This document shows, in pieces, positions 17,386-25,962 of a DNA stretch of 44,003 bases. This DNA is from Bacteroidota bacterium (GTDB lineage: Bacteria > Bacteroidota > Bacteroidia > Chitinophagales > Chitinophagaceae). The stretch's first letter is position 1; every line of letters starts with the position of its first letter. The stretch is from the NCBI GenBank assembly GCA_025362055.1, contig JANYIM010000263.1, forward strand, positions 1 to 44,003. The letters are read 5' to 3'. The notes under the pieces were generated by a model, which did not search any database, had not been told where the DNA came from, and saw only the letters and a list, made by a program, of their open reading frames with translations. Position numbers and translations under genes: made by a program.

Positions 17386-17419
17386 CTGTCCTGTTTAAAT
17401 ACGCCTAATTCATCAACAC

Positions 17420-19459
17420 GTGTCATTTCAATTGCATGCCCCATATTCCCCCGCCGGTGACCAGCCGGATGCAATCCGCCAACTGACGGAAGGGGTATTA
17501 AATGGGGAAAAATACCAGACGCTGTTAGGCGTTACCGGTAGTGGCAAGACCTTTACCATGGCCAATGTGATTCAAAATGTGCAGCAACCAACATTGGTGC
17601 TCACGCATAACAAGACACTGGTAGCACAGTTGTATGGCGAATTCAAGCAGTTCTTTCCGGATAACGCTGTAGGGTATTTTGTTTCCTATTATGATTATTA
17701 CCAGCCCGAAGCGTATATGCCTGTCAGTAATACCTATATCGAAAAAGACCTTAGTATCAATGATGAGCTGGATAAATTACGCCTGCAGGCAACGGCACAA
17801 TTATTAAGCGGCAGAAGGGATATCATCATCGTAGCCAGCGTGAGTTGTATCTATGGTATGGGTAACCCGGTGGATTATGAGAACGGGATCATCCGCATTC
17901 AAAAAGGACAGGTGATTTCGCGCCAGGGATTTTTACACGCATTGGTGAATTCATTGTATAACCGCAGTGAAGGGGATTTTACAAGAGGAACATTTCGCGT
18001 AAAAGGAGATACCGTTGATATCAATCTCCCTTATGTTGATTTTGGTTACCGCATTACTTTTTTTGGTGATGAAATAGAAACTATTGAAACGCTGGAACTT
18101 AGCAGTGGAAAGCGTATCAGCAGTGTTGACAATGCCGCTGTATTCCCGGCGAATTTATATGTGGCCCCCAAAGACATGTTGCAACAAGTGGTGCACGAGA
18201 TACAGGGTGAATCTGTAGCCCAGGACCTGTATTTTAAAAATTCAGGAAAATATATTGAAGCACAGCGTATCAGCGAACGCGTTAATTATGACCTGGAAAT
18301 GATCAGGGAACTGGGTTATTGCAATGGCATTGAGAACTACTCCCGTTTTTTCGACCGGCGTAAACCCGGTACAAGGCCCTTTTGTTTACTCGATTATTTT
18401 CCAAAAGATTTTTTATGCATCATTGATGAAAGCCATCAAACCATTCCCCAGGTAAGCGGCATGTATGGCGGCGACCGGAGCAGGAAATTAGTATTGGTAG
18501 ATTATGGTTTTCGTTTACCCTCGGCGCTGGATAACCGCCCGTTGAATTTTCATGAGTTTGAATCCATGCTGAACCAAACAGTTTTTGTTTCGGCGACGCC
18601 CGGTAATTATGAATTGGAAAAATGCGGAGGAATAGTAGTAGAGCAGGTAGTACGGCCAACAGGCTTACTGGATCCCCCGATCGAGATTCGCCCTTCTGTT
18701 AACCAGATCGATGACCTGCTCGATGAAATCGATAAAAGAATCACTAAGGGCGACAGGGTATTGGTTACCACATTGACCAAACGCATGGCCGAGGAAATGG
18801 ACAAATACCTGCAGCGCATCAACATAAAAAGTAAATATATTCACAGTGAGGTACACACGCTGGAAAGAATGGAGATCCTTCGGCAACTACGCCTTGGCGT
18901 TATTGATGTGTTGGTAGGTGTTAATTTGCTAAGAGAAGGTTTAGATCTTCCTGAAGTTTCACTGGTAGCCATCCTCGATGCCGATAAGGAAGGTTTTTTG
19001 CGCAATGAAAAAAGTTTGACACAAACAGCCGGTAGGGCCGCCCGGAATGTGGATGGACTGGTTATCTTTTATGCCGACAAGATCACCGATAGCATGCAAA
19101 AGACCATTGATGAAACCAGCCGTCGCCGTGAAAAACAGGTGGAATTTAATATCAAACATCATATTACGCCTACTACCATTATCAAAAGTACGGAACAGAT
19201 CATGGCACAGGGTTCTGTGTTAGATGTTAAGGGCTATGACCCTTCTAACCCTTATTCCATCGCCCCCGATGGTGAACTGGTAACAGTAGCTGCCGAAGAC
19301 CAGGAAATATATAAGACCATTCCTCAACTGGAAAAAGCCGTTGCCAGGATCAAAAAACAAATGGATAAAGCCGCCAAAGACCTTGATTTTATGGAGGCGG
19401 CAAAGATGAGGGATGAGATGTTCAGGCTACAGAAAGAGTTAGCCGGGATGAAAAAATAA
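17420..19459 (+). CDS. uvrB: UvrABC excinuclease subunit B
   Basis: The 679-aa product is a full-length UvrB, the helicase-like damage-verification subunit of nucleotide excision repair. It starts with GTG (SFQLHAPYSPAGDQPDAI), the expected family start. Walker A is LGVTGSGKTFTMANV. The beta-hairpin that clamps DNA is at YFVSYYDYYQPEAYMP, and Walker B is LCIIDESHQTIPQVSGMY. The helicase motifs V and VI are in DVLVGVNLLREGLDLPEVSLVAILDADKEGF and LTQTAGRAARN, and a C-terminal UVR domain (KQMDKAAKDLDFMEAAKMRDEMFRLQKEL) binds UvrC. No other uvr gene is in the window. Confidence 0.97.
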   Translation: MSFQLHAPYSPAGDQPDAIRQLTEGVLNGEKYQTLLGVTGSGKTFTMANVIQNVQQPTLVLTHNKTLVAQLYGEFKQFFPDNAVGYFVSYYDYYQPEAYMPVSNTYIEKDLSINDELDKLRLQATAQLLSGRRDIIIVASVSCIYGMGNPVDYENGIIRIQKGQVISRQGFLHALVNSLYNRSEGDFTRGTFRVKGDTVDINLPYVDFGYRITFFGDEIETIETLELSSGKRISSVDNAAVFPANLYVAPKDMLQQVVHEIQGESVAQDLYFKNSGKYIEAQRISERVNYDLEMIRELGYCNGIENYSRFFDRRKPGTRPFCLLDYFPKDFLCIIDESHQTIPQVSGMYGGDRSRKLVLVDYGFRLPSALDNRPLNFHEFESMLNQTVFVSATPGNYELEKCGGIVVEQVVRPTGLLDPPIEIRPSVNQIDDLLDEIDKRITKGDRVLVTTLTKRMAEEMDKYLQRINIKSKYIHSEVHTLERMEILRQLRLGVIDVLVGVNLLREGLDLPEVSLVAILDADKEGFLRNEKSLTQTAGRAARNVDGLVIFYADKITDSMQKTIDETSRRREKQVEFNIKHHITPTTIIKSTEQIMAQGSVLDVKGYDPSNPYSIAPDGELVTVAAEDQEIYKTIPQLEKAVARIKKQMDKAAKDLDFMEAAKMRDEMFRLQKELAGMKK

Positions 19460-19503
19460 TTCCCTATCTTACTTGCCCTTCTTTTAATAAAAAATATACA
19501 GCT

Positions 19504-20247
19504 ATGACTACGATTGCGCTTTACAACCTTAAAGGTGGTGTTGGCAAAACAGCCAGTTGTGTTAATTTCGCTTACCTCGCTGCAGCAGATGGTTTTAAGA
19601 CCCTGCTTTGGGATATTGACCCCCAGGGCTCCTCTTCTTTTTATTATAAAGCGAAACCAAAAACACACCCGGGCATTAAAAAACTGATCACCAAAGATGC
19701 TCATCTTGAAAACGGGATCCTCTCCACCGATTTTGAATTGCTTGATGTGATCCCTGCAGATAACTCAAGCAAGAGCACTGATATCATGCTCGAAGAAATG
19801 AAAGGCAATAAGAACCGTTTGAAAACGGTGCTTAAACAACTGGATAAAGAATATGATTTTATTTTTATTGATTGCCCGCCCGGCTTTAGTGCATTGAGCG
19901 AGAATATATTTAATGCCGCCGATATTGTATTGATGCCGGTGATCCCTACAACTTTATCCATCCGCACTTATTACATGGTGAAAGATTATTTTAAGGAAAA
20001 GGATCTCGATATCAGTAAGATGATGTGCTTTTTTACCATGACAGACCTGCGTAAGACCATGCACAACGAGATCATGAATGAATTGTATAAAGACAAACGT
20101 TTTTTCCAGAATTATGTGCCTTATTTAAGTGACGTAGAAAAAATGGGCATACACAAAGCACCCATCATGGAATTTGCTAACAGCAGTTATGCCGCAGCCT
20201 GTTACAGGGAATTGTGGACAGAGATCAAGGAAGGAGTGCTGGAATAA
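19504..20247 (+). CDS. ParA/Soj-type P-loop ATPase
   Basis: The 247-aa protein has the deviant Walker A of the ParA/MinD family with the signature lysine, LKGGVGKTASCVNFAYLAA. It also has the A' motif LLWDIDPQGSSSF and Walker B in YDFIFIDCPPGFSALSENIFNAADIVLMPV. It is likely a dimerising ATPase that positions DNA or a protein cargo. It lacks a ParB neighbour and no parS-like repeats were seen, so it is an orphan and may not be the chromosomal ParA. It follows uvrB by 44 bp and precedes an esterase gene that has its own promoter. Confidence 0.9.
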   Translation: MTTIALYNLKGGVGKTASCVNFAYLAAADGFKTLLWDIDPQGSSSFYYKAKPKTHPGIKKLITKDAHLENGILSTDFELLDVIPADNSSKSTDIMLEEMKGNKNRLKTVLKQLDKEYDFIFIDCPPGFSALSENIFNAADIVLMPVIPTTLSIRTYYMVKDYFKEKDLDISKMMCFFTMTDLRKTMHNEIMNELYKDKRFFQNYVPYLSDVEKMGIHKAPIMEFANSSYAAACYRELWTEIKEGVLE

Positions 20248-20254
20248 TTGAAAA

Positions 20255-20285
20255 TTGAATATTGAGAATTTATCATTTAGTTTTG
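20255..20285 (+). promoter_or_regulatory. promoter TTG-N20-TAGTTTTG before the esterase gene
   Basis: TTG at 20255 and TAGTTTTG ending at 20285 are exactly 20 bp apart, a full Bacteroidota-type promoter. The box ends 7 bp before the ATG at 20293, so the transcript probably starts within a few bases of the start codon. Confidence 0.72.
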
Positions 20286-20292
20286 CCGCATT

Positions 20293-21024
20293 ATGAAAAA
20301 AGAACTCACATCTTGGTTTAGCCCCGCCTTACAGAAAGAAATGCCCATCGTTTCTTATGGCGATTATGGCTTTGCATTATTATTTGTACCTACAGCAGCA
20401 GCTGATTACCTGGAATATGAGCGTTTCCAGATGATGGAAATATTAGAACCTTATATCAGCAGCGGCAAAGTAAAAGTGTTTTCTATCAACAGCATCAATA
20501 ATGAAAGCTGGCTCAATAATGAAATGGCTGGCGCCCATAAAGCCATTCGTCAGAACCAATTCAACGAATATGTTTATAATGAAGTGATCCCGTTCATAAA
20601 GAACAGCACTTCTGCAGAAACGCCCATTATTACCTGCGGTGCATCTTTTGGCGCTTTGCATAGCATGAACCTTTTCTTAAAACGCCCCGATCTTATCAAC
20701 GGCGTGATCGCCATGAGCGGGGTATATGATCTCACAGAATACACCAAAGGGTATTACGATGACCAGGTGTATTTTAATTCGCCCATGCACTATATTCCCA
20801 ATCTCACAGACCATACTACTTTAGAGCTGATCCGGCAAAGCCAACATGTACATATACTTACAGGTAGCGGCGCTTACGAAGACCCTAATGCCTCCAAAGC
20901 CTTTGCAGGTGTGCTTTATAGCAAAGGCATCAATTATGAACTGGACGTTTGGGGTGAGGAATGGAAGCACGACTGGCCAACCTGGAGGGCCATGTTACCC
21001 GTTTACCTGGAGACCAGGTTCTGA
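20293..21024 (+). CDS. esterase-like alpha/beta hydrolase (putative esterase family)
   Basis: The 243-aa protein resembles the esterase D/antigen 85-like putative esterase family. The nucleophile elbow is CGASFGALHSMNLF, an oxyanion-side tyrosine and acidic residues follow in GVYDLTEYTKGYYDDQVYFNSPMHYIPN, and the catalytic histidine is probably HDWPTW near the C-terminus. There is no signal peptide, so it should be cytoplasmic. The natural ester is not known. It has its own promoter although it sits 45 bp after the ParA-like gene, and its stop codon lies in the loop of an intrinsic terminator. Confidence 0.87.
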   Translation: MKKELTSWFSPALQKEMPIVSYGDYGFALLFVPTAAADYLEYERFQMMEILEPYISSGKVKVFSINSINNESWLNNEMAGAHKAIRQNQFNEYVYNEVIPFIKNSTSAETPIITCGASFGALHSMNLFLKRPDLINGVIAMSGVYDLTEYTKGYYDDQVYFNSPMHYIPNLTDHTTLELIRQSQHVHILTGSGAYEDPNASKAFAGVLYSKGINYELDVWGEEWKHDWPTWRAMLPVYLETRF

Positions 21025-21038
21025 TCCTGGCCTTTTTT
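21014..21038 (+). terminator. intrinsic terminator overlapping the esterase stop codon
   Basis: A CCAGG/CCTGG stem encloses the loop TTCTGAT, which contains the TGA stop codon (21022-21024), and is followed by CCTTTTTT. The stem is short, but the T-tract is good. Termination would occur within 15 nt after the stop. Confidence 0.6.
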
Positions 21039-21108
21039 CAGTCTTTTGGGGCAATAATTCTATTGTTTTGTAGTTATATATCTACAAGAACCCAAAATCC
21101 TGACCCTG

Positions 21109-21528
21109 ATGAAAAAACCACTACTCCTATTTGCCATCAAGTTCTCCGTAATAATGTACTTCGCAGCCTGCACCAGTGTAGAAAATTATACCAGCGCCAG
21201 GTCTGCAACACCCATTGTAACAAAGGGCGCCTGGAAAGTAAACCTTTACCGGGATGCGAATAAGGACCAGACAAACGATTTTGCAGGATATACTTTTACC
21301 TTCAATGCATCAGGCATTGTAAAAGCCAGCAGGAATGGTGTTGACATTAATGGCAACTGGGCAGAAGACAATATTTCGAACCGCATCACCATTAACCTTG
21401 GCGCAAAAGATCCTTCCTTAACAAAATTAAATACCAATTGGAATATCAGGGAGATCACAAACAGAAGGGTGGATCTTCAGGATAATGCCAACACTACAAC
21501 AGACGAATTAAACATTACAATGCTATAA
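21109..21528 (+). CDS. small lipoprotein of unknown function
   Basis: The 139-aa product begins with a lipoprotein signal (KKPLLLFAIKFSVIMYFAACTS) with the lipobox FAAC. The mature part is beta-rich, with alternating polar/hydrophobic segments (GAWKVNLYRDANKDQTNDFAGYTFTFNASGIVKASRNGVDINGNW) and repeated Trp/Gly positions, which suggests a small lipocalin- or beta-sandwich-like fold. That is an impression, not a family match. It stands alone between two terminators, so it is a single-gene unit. Confidence 0.8.
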   Translation: MKKPLLLFAIKFSVIMYFAACTSVENYTSARSATPIVTKGAWKVNLYRDANKDQTNDFAGYTFTFNASGIVKASRNGVDINGNWAEDNISNRITINLGAKDPSLTKLNTNWNIREITNRRVDLQDNANTTTDELNITML

Positions 21529-21566
21529 ACTATACGTATACGGTTTATTTTAATTAATATGATCAT

Positions 21567-21602
21567 GAAGGTCGTTCCATCCAGGGCGGCCTTCTTTGTT
21601 TT
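21567..21602 (+). terminator. intrinsic terminator after the small lipoprotein gene
   Basis: An 8-bp stem GAAGGTCG/CGGCCTTC (one T-G wobble) with a 12-nt loop is followed by TTTGTTTTATTT. It ends transcription before polA. Confidence 0.75.
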
Positions 21603-21623
21603 ATTTCAATCTTGATTGGCGGT

Positions 21624-21631
21624 TAGATTTG
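21624..21631 (+). promoter_or_regulatory. -7 box of polA
   Basis: TAGATTTG matches TAnnTTTG and ends 15 bp before the polA ATG at 21647, after a terminator. A TTG at the standard 19-21 bp was not found, so this is partial evidence. It supports the shorter polA start. Confidence 0.45.
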
Positions 21632-21646
21632 TTTTACTTTTATGCC

Positions 21647-24502
21647 ATGCAAAAAAAATTATTTTTATTGGATGCTTTTGCATTGGTATTTCGTGCTTAC
21701 TATGCACTTATCCGCAACCCGCGCATTACCAGCAAGGGAAGGAATACCAATGCACAGTTTGGTTTTACCAATACCATCATTGAACTGATAAAAAATCAAA
21801 ACCCCACGCATATGGCCGTGTGTTTTGATACCCATGCGCCAACAGAACGCCATACTGATTTTGCCGACTACAAAGCCAACCGGCAGGAAACTCCTGAAGA
21901 TATTTTATCTGCAGTCCCCGACATCAAAAGGATCATAGAAGGATTGAATATTCCTGTAATAGCAATAGACGGGTATGAAGCAGATGATGTAATTGGAGCA
22001 TTGGCAAAGCAGGCCGAGAAAGCGGGTTATGAAGTGTTGATGGTTACGCCTGATAAGGATTACGGGCAATTGGTTTCAGAAAATATCAAGATCTATAAAC
22101 CACCTTACCAGGGCGGTAATTTTGAAATATTGGGGCCAAAAGAAGTTTGTGAAAAATGGGGAATTAAAAATGTAAGCCAGGTAATTGATATCCTTGGATT
22201 GATGGGGGATGCGGTTGATAATATTCCAGGCATAAAAGGCGTTGGGGAAAAAACGGCGGCCAAACTACTGGCAGAATATGATACACTGGAAAATGTATTG
22301 GCCAATGCAGATAAAATAAAAGGTGCGCTTGGGGAAAAGGTAAGGGCAGGAAAAGAAGATGCGATCATGAGTAAGAAACTCGCTACCATCATCATCAATG
22401 TGCCTACAGAGTTCCATGAAGAGAATTTCAGGATCAAAGAAATGAATAAGGAAGCGCTGAAAGAAATTTTTGAGGAACTGGAATTTAAAACACTGGGAAA
22501 AAGATTATTGGGAGAAGATATAGTAGTTGAGTCAGGAAGCGTTAGCTCCGAGCCGGCAGTTAAGGGAGAGAAGAAAGCTTCCCCGCAAATGGACCTGTTT
22601 GGAAATATCATTGAAGCCCCGCAAACCCTGTCGGCGGTCACGGACCCCGACAGCGGTTCAAACGAAACCTTATCTGTAGCAGATAAGAACATCAACAACA
22701 CTCCACACAATTATGTATTGGTTGATTCTGTAAAAGCGATTAATGAGCTTATTTCAGCCCTTAAAGCAATGAAAGAAATTTGCTTTGATACCGAAACCAC
22801 CGGCATTGATGCCAATGATGCCGAACTTGTTGGGTTAAGTTTTTCCATCAAGCCCGGCGAAGGATATTATATTCCTTGTCCGGCCGATCAAAAAGAAACG
22901 GTCAAACGTCTCAAACTTTTTGAAGCCCTATTCAATGATGAATCCAAAACATGGATCGGACAAAATATCAAATATGATATGCTGATGCTGAAATGGTATG
23001 GCTTCGAATTAAAGGGAAATATCTTTGATACCATGCTGGCCCACTATGTAATTGAACCTGATGGTAAAAGAAGTATGGACGCACTAAGTTTAAAATACCT
23101 TGGTTATGAACCCGTACATATTGAAGAACTGATCGGCAAAAAAGGGAAGGGGCAGGGAACCATGCGGGATGTGGAACCTGAAAAAATAAAAGACTATGCT
23201 GCAGAAGATGCGGATATCACCTTACAATTAAAAAATGTTTTTTTACCCCAGCTAAAGCAAAAGGAAGTAGGGAAAGTTTTTTATGAAGTGGAAAACCCAT
23301 TGGTGAAAGTATTGACTGCCATGGAATTTGAAGGGATAAGGATTGATGAGGGCTTTTTAAATGATTACAGCAAAGAACTGGAAAGAGAAGCGAAGCTGGC
23401 AGAAGAAAGTGTTTATAAACAGGCTGGTGTGCGTTTTAATTTGGCTTCACCGAAACAATTGGGAGAAGTATTATTTGATAAAATGCAGATCGATCCTAAG
23501 GCAAAGAAAACCAAAACAGGCCAGTATGCCACAGGAGAAGATGTTTTGCTTAAACTTGCCAGCCAGAATAAAATTGTGGATGATATACTGGCATTCCGGG
23601 AATACACAAAATTAAAATCTACTTATGTAGATGCATTGCCCCTGATGATCAATAAAAAGACAGGGAGGGTGCATACCAGTTATGCACAGGCAGTAGCCGT
23701 TACCGGTAGGTTGAGTAGTAATAACCCTAACCTGCAAAACATTCCCATCCGCACCGAGCGGGGAAGGGAGATACGCAAAGCTTTCATTCCAAGGGATTCA
23801 AAACACGTATTGGTCTCTGCGGATTATTCACAGATAGAATTAAGGATCGTAGCAGCCATTAGTGGTGATAAAAATATGTGTGAGGCCTTTAAAACCGGGA
23901 AAGACATCCACAATGCCACCGCCGCAAAGGTTTTCAACGTGGCTGAAAAAGACGTTACCAAGGAAATGCGTTATAAAGCCAAGAGCGTGAACTTCGGTAT
24001 CATTTACGGACAAGGTGCTTTTGGCCTCGCAGAAAACCTGGGTATTCCAAGGGCTGAAGCAAAAGAGATCATTGAAAATTACAAAAAGCAATTTCCCAAT
24101 ATCCAAAAATACATGGATGATACCATCAACTTTGCCAAAGAGAACGGTTATGTAGAAACGCTGATGGGCCGCAAGCGCTGGTTAAAGGATATCAACTCTG
24201 CCAACTTTACCGTGCGTGGTTTTGCAGAACGTAATGCCATCAATTCTCCCATACAGGGATCTGCTGCAGACATGATAAAGCTGGCGATGATAAAGATCCA
24301 CAAGGAATTTACTAAACGCAATTTCAAATCAAAGATGTTATTACAGGTTCATGATGAATTGGTCTTTGATGCACACAAAGATGAGATCGAAAAGATAAAA
24401 CCCGTGATACTGGACTGCATGCAAACTGCATTGGCTTTGCCCAATGGTGTTCCTACCGATGCAGAGATCGGTGTTGGGGAAAACTGGCTGGTTGCACATT
24501 GA
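21647..24502 (+). CDS. polA: DNA polymerase I
   Basis: The ATG at 21647 (MQKKLFLLDAFALVFRAYYALIR) is the family start and gives 951 aa; the track start at 21596 adds 17 residues and runs over the likely promoter. Three domains are complete. The 5'-nuclease covers 1-290 (FDTHAPTERHTDFADYKANR, DGYEADDVIGALA). The 3'-5' exonuclease covers about 375-535 with its acidic residues kept (FDTETTG, QNIKYDML, YAAEDADI), so proofreading is likely active. The polymerase covers 560-951 with motif A DYSQIELR, motif B KSVNFGIIYGQG and motif C VHDELVFD. The roughly 60-residue linker holds QMDLF (314-318), which fits a sliding-clamp-binding motif. Confidence 0.97.
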   Translation: MQKKLFLLDAFALVFRAYYALIRNPRITSKGRNTNAQFGFTNTIIELIKNQNPTHMAVCFDTHAPTERHTDFADYKANRQETPEDILSAVPDIKRIIEGLNIPVIAIDGYEADDVIGALAKQAEKAGYEVLMVTPDKDYGQLVSENIKIYKPPYQGGNFEILGPKEVCEKWGIKNVSQVIDILGLMGDAVDNIPGIKGVGEKTAAKLLAEYDTLENVLANADKIKGALGEKVRAGKEDAIMSKKLATIIINVPTEFHEENFRIKEMNKEALKEIFEELEFKTLGKRLLGEDIVVESGSVSSEPAVKGEKKASPQMDLFGNIIEAPQTLSAVTDPDSGSNETLSVADKNINNTPHNYVLVDSVKAINELISALKAMKEICFDTETTGIDANDAELVGLSFSIKPGEGYYIPCPADQKETVKRLKLFEALFNDESKTWIGQNIKYDMLMLKWYGFELKGNIFDTMLAHYVIEPDGKRSMDALSLKYLGYEPVHIEELIGKKGKGQGTMRDVEPEKIKDYAAEDADITLQLKNVFLPQLKQKEVGKVFYEVENPLVKVLTAMEFEGIRIDEGFLNDYSKELEREAKLAEESVYKQAGVRFNLASPKQLGEVLFDKMQIDPKAKKTKTGQYATGEDVLLKLASQNKIVDDILAFREYTKLKSTYVDALPLMINKKTGRVHTSYAQAVAVTGRLSSNNPNLQNIPIRTERGREIRKAFIPRDSKHVLVSADYSQIELRIVAAISGDKNMCEAFKTGKDIHNATAAKVFNVAEKDVTKEMRYKAKSVNFGIIYGQGAFGLAENLGIPRAEAKEIIENYKKQFPNIQKYMDDTINFAKENGYVETLMGRKRWLKDINSANFTVRGFAERNAINSPIQGSAADMIKLAMIKIHKEFTKRNFKSKMLLQVHDELVFDAHKDEIEKIKPVILDCMQTALALPNGVPTDAEIGVGENWLVAH

Positions 24503-24513
24503 TCCGATTATTT

Positions 24514-25158
24514 ATGAAACCAACTATCTTTTACTGTTACGATGCATATTGTGGCTGGTGCTATGGCTTTAGTCCTGTTATAAAAAGGATCGCTGAAGAA
24601 TATAAAGATAAATTTGATCTTGAAGTGTTAAGCGGAGGCATGATCATTGGTGAACAGGTGCAGCCCATTGAAAAGATCGCTCCCTATATAAAAACTGCTT
24701 ATAAAAGAGTAGAAGAGATGACCGGTATAAAATTCGGTGAAGATTTTTTATGGCATATCAATAATCCCGAACAGAGTGACTGGCAGATGAATTCTGAAAA
24801 GCCGGCGATCGCTCTTTGCATTTTTAAAGATTATTATCCCGAAAGGCAGGTTGAATTTGCCTGCGACCTGCAATACGCACTGAATTATGAAGGCCGCGAC
24901 CTGGATGATGATGAAGCCTATCGTCACCTGCTTGAAAAATATAACATCCGGCACGAAGCCTTTTATACCAAACTGAAGAGTGAAGAATACAAAGAACGGG
25001 CCTATTACGAGTTTGGCCTCTGTAAACAATTACAGGCCACTGGTTTTCCAACTGTGCTGATGCAGTTAAATGAAACAAAATTTCATTTGCTGGCAATGGG
25101 GTACACGGGCTATGACGAGCTTGCGGAACGGATCGGTAACGCATTAAAAGCGCCATAA
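24514..25158 (+). CDS. DsbA-family (FrnE-like) thioredoxin-fold protein
   Basis: The track start is a TTG overlapping the polA stop; the ATG at 24514 is preferred and gives 214 aa. The N-terminus PTIFYCYDAYCGWCYGFSPVIKRIAEEY is a thioredoxin-fold beta strand with a CGWC redox pair. The helical insert and the C-terminal LQATGFPTVLMQLNE (with the cis-Pro) match the DsbA family. There is no signal peptide, so it is a cytoplasmic FrnE-like member instead of a periplasmic disulfide-forming enzyme. It starts 11 bp after polA and probably shares its transcript. Confidence 0.9.
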   Translation: MKPTIFYCYDAYCGWCYGFSPVIKRIAEEYKDKFDLEVLSGGMIIGEQVQPIEKIAPYIKTAYKRVEEMTGIKFGEDFLWHINNPEQSDWQMNSEKPAIALCIFKDYYPERQVEFACDLQYALNYEGRDLDDDEAYRHLLEKYNIRHEAFYTKLKSEEYKERAYYEFGLCKQLQATGFPTVLMQLNETKFHLLAMGYTGYDELAERIGNALKAP

Positions 25159-25177
25159 AACCATTCATCATTTTCAC

Positions 25178-25207
25178 TTGCAAAATCAAAAATCATTTTC
25201 TACTTTG
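25178..25207 (+). promoter_or_regulatory. probable promoter TTG-N20-TACTTTG
   Basis: TTG at 25178 and TACTTTG at 25201 are 20 bp apart. The -7 box has one base fewer than TAnnTTTG, so this is a near match. It ends 14 bp before the DUF1579 ATG. Confidence 0.45.
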
Positions 25208-25221
25208 TAAAAAAAATCATT

Positions 25222-25875
25222 ATGAAAAGAATTACGCTCATGCTATGCTCAGCAACAGTGTTGCTTTTTGCCTGCAATAGTTCAGGCAGCGATTCCAACA
25301 ACAAAAAGGATTCTACCGCTACTACCGAAGTGAAAAAAGAAGGGGCCTGGGTTCCTGTTGATTCTGCTACCATGATGAAGGCCATGATGGATTATGGCAC
25401 TCCCGGTAAAATGCATGAAATGATGGCTTCCTGGAATGGTACCTGGAATGCAGATATGACCATGTGGGACCATGAAGGTGCCCCGCCACAAAAATTAATA
25501 GGTACGGCTGTAAACACAATGATCCTGGGAGGCCGCTATCAAAGCACTAAACACTCCGGCAATATGATGGGCATGCCTTATGAAGGCATGAGCACTACCG
25601 GTTATGATAATGCATCAAAACAATTTATTTCTTCATGGATCGACAATATGGGAACCGGCATAATGATCATGAAGGGCCCCTGGGATGAAGCGACAAAGAC
25701 CCTTACATTAACAGGAACAATGCCTGATATGTGCAGGCCGGGTAAGGAATGTACCGAGAGGGAAGTATTTAGGGTCGTAGATGCCGATACGCAAAAGATG
25801 GAACTATATGGCCCCGATCCAAAAACAGGAAAAGAAATGAAAGTGATGGAGATCAATATGACAAGGAAAAAATAA
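25222..25875 (+). CDS. DUF1579 family lipoprotein
   Basis: The 217-aa product has a lipoprotein signal with lipobox LFAC (Cys about 18) and a Ser/Asn/Lys-rich linker. The domain that follows has the DUF1579 pattern: GTPGKMHEMMASWNGTWNADMTMWDHEGAPPQKLIGTA, MILGGRYQSTKHSGNMMGMPYEGMSTTGYDNASKQFISSWIDNMGTGIMIM, and PDPKTGKEMKVMEINMTR at the end. The family has a lipocalin/THAP4-like beta-barrel look but no firmly established function. The mature part is unusually methionine-rich, which could hint at metal or oxidant contact; this is speculation. It is a single-gene unit with a bidirectional terminator behind it. Confidence 0.87.
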   Translation: MKRITLMLCSATVLLFACNSSGSDSNNKKDSTATTEVKKEGAWVPVDSATMMKAMMDYGTPGKMHEMMASWNGTWNADMTMWDHEGAPPQKLIGTAVNTMILGGRYQSTKHSGNMMGMPYEGMSTTGYDNASKQFISSWIDNMGTGIMIMKGPWDEATKTLTLTGTMPDMCRPGKECTEREVFRVVDADTQKMELYGPDPKTGKEMKVMEINMTRKK

Positions 25876-25893
25876 ATAATGTCTCATAAGAAT

Positions 25894-25924
25894 AAAAACG
25901 TTCCTGCCAAATAGGAGCGTTTTT
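25894..25924. terminator. bidirectional intrinsic terminator
   Basis: A 12-bp stem AAAAACGTTCCT/AGGAGCGTTTTT (one T-G wobble) with a 7-nt loop gives T-rich tails on both strands. It can serve the DUF1579 gene on plus and the convergent DinB-family gene on minus. Confidence 0.85.
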
Positions 25925-25962
25925 ATTTTAGTGTTAACCGCTGCAGCAAAATATTTAGTGAA

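Noticed and set aside
21531-21542. TATACGTATA palindrome after the small lipoprotein gene
   Set aside because: Short AT-rich palindrome with no second copy or neighbouring promoter; likely chance.
22105-22710. 201-aa minus-strand ORF
   Set aside because: Shadow of polA, which is complete in the other direction with all three domains.
22547-22710. Possible degenerate or foreign insert in the polA linker
   Set aside because: The frame is open and flanking domains are complete; variable linkers are usual for bacterial Pol I.
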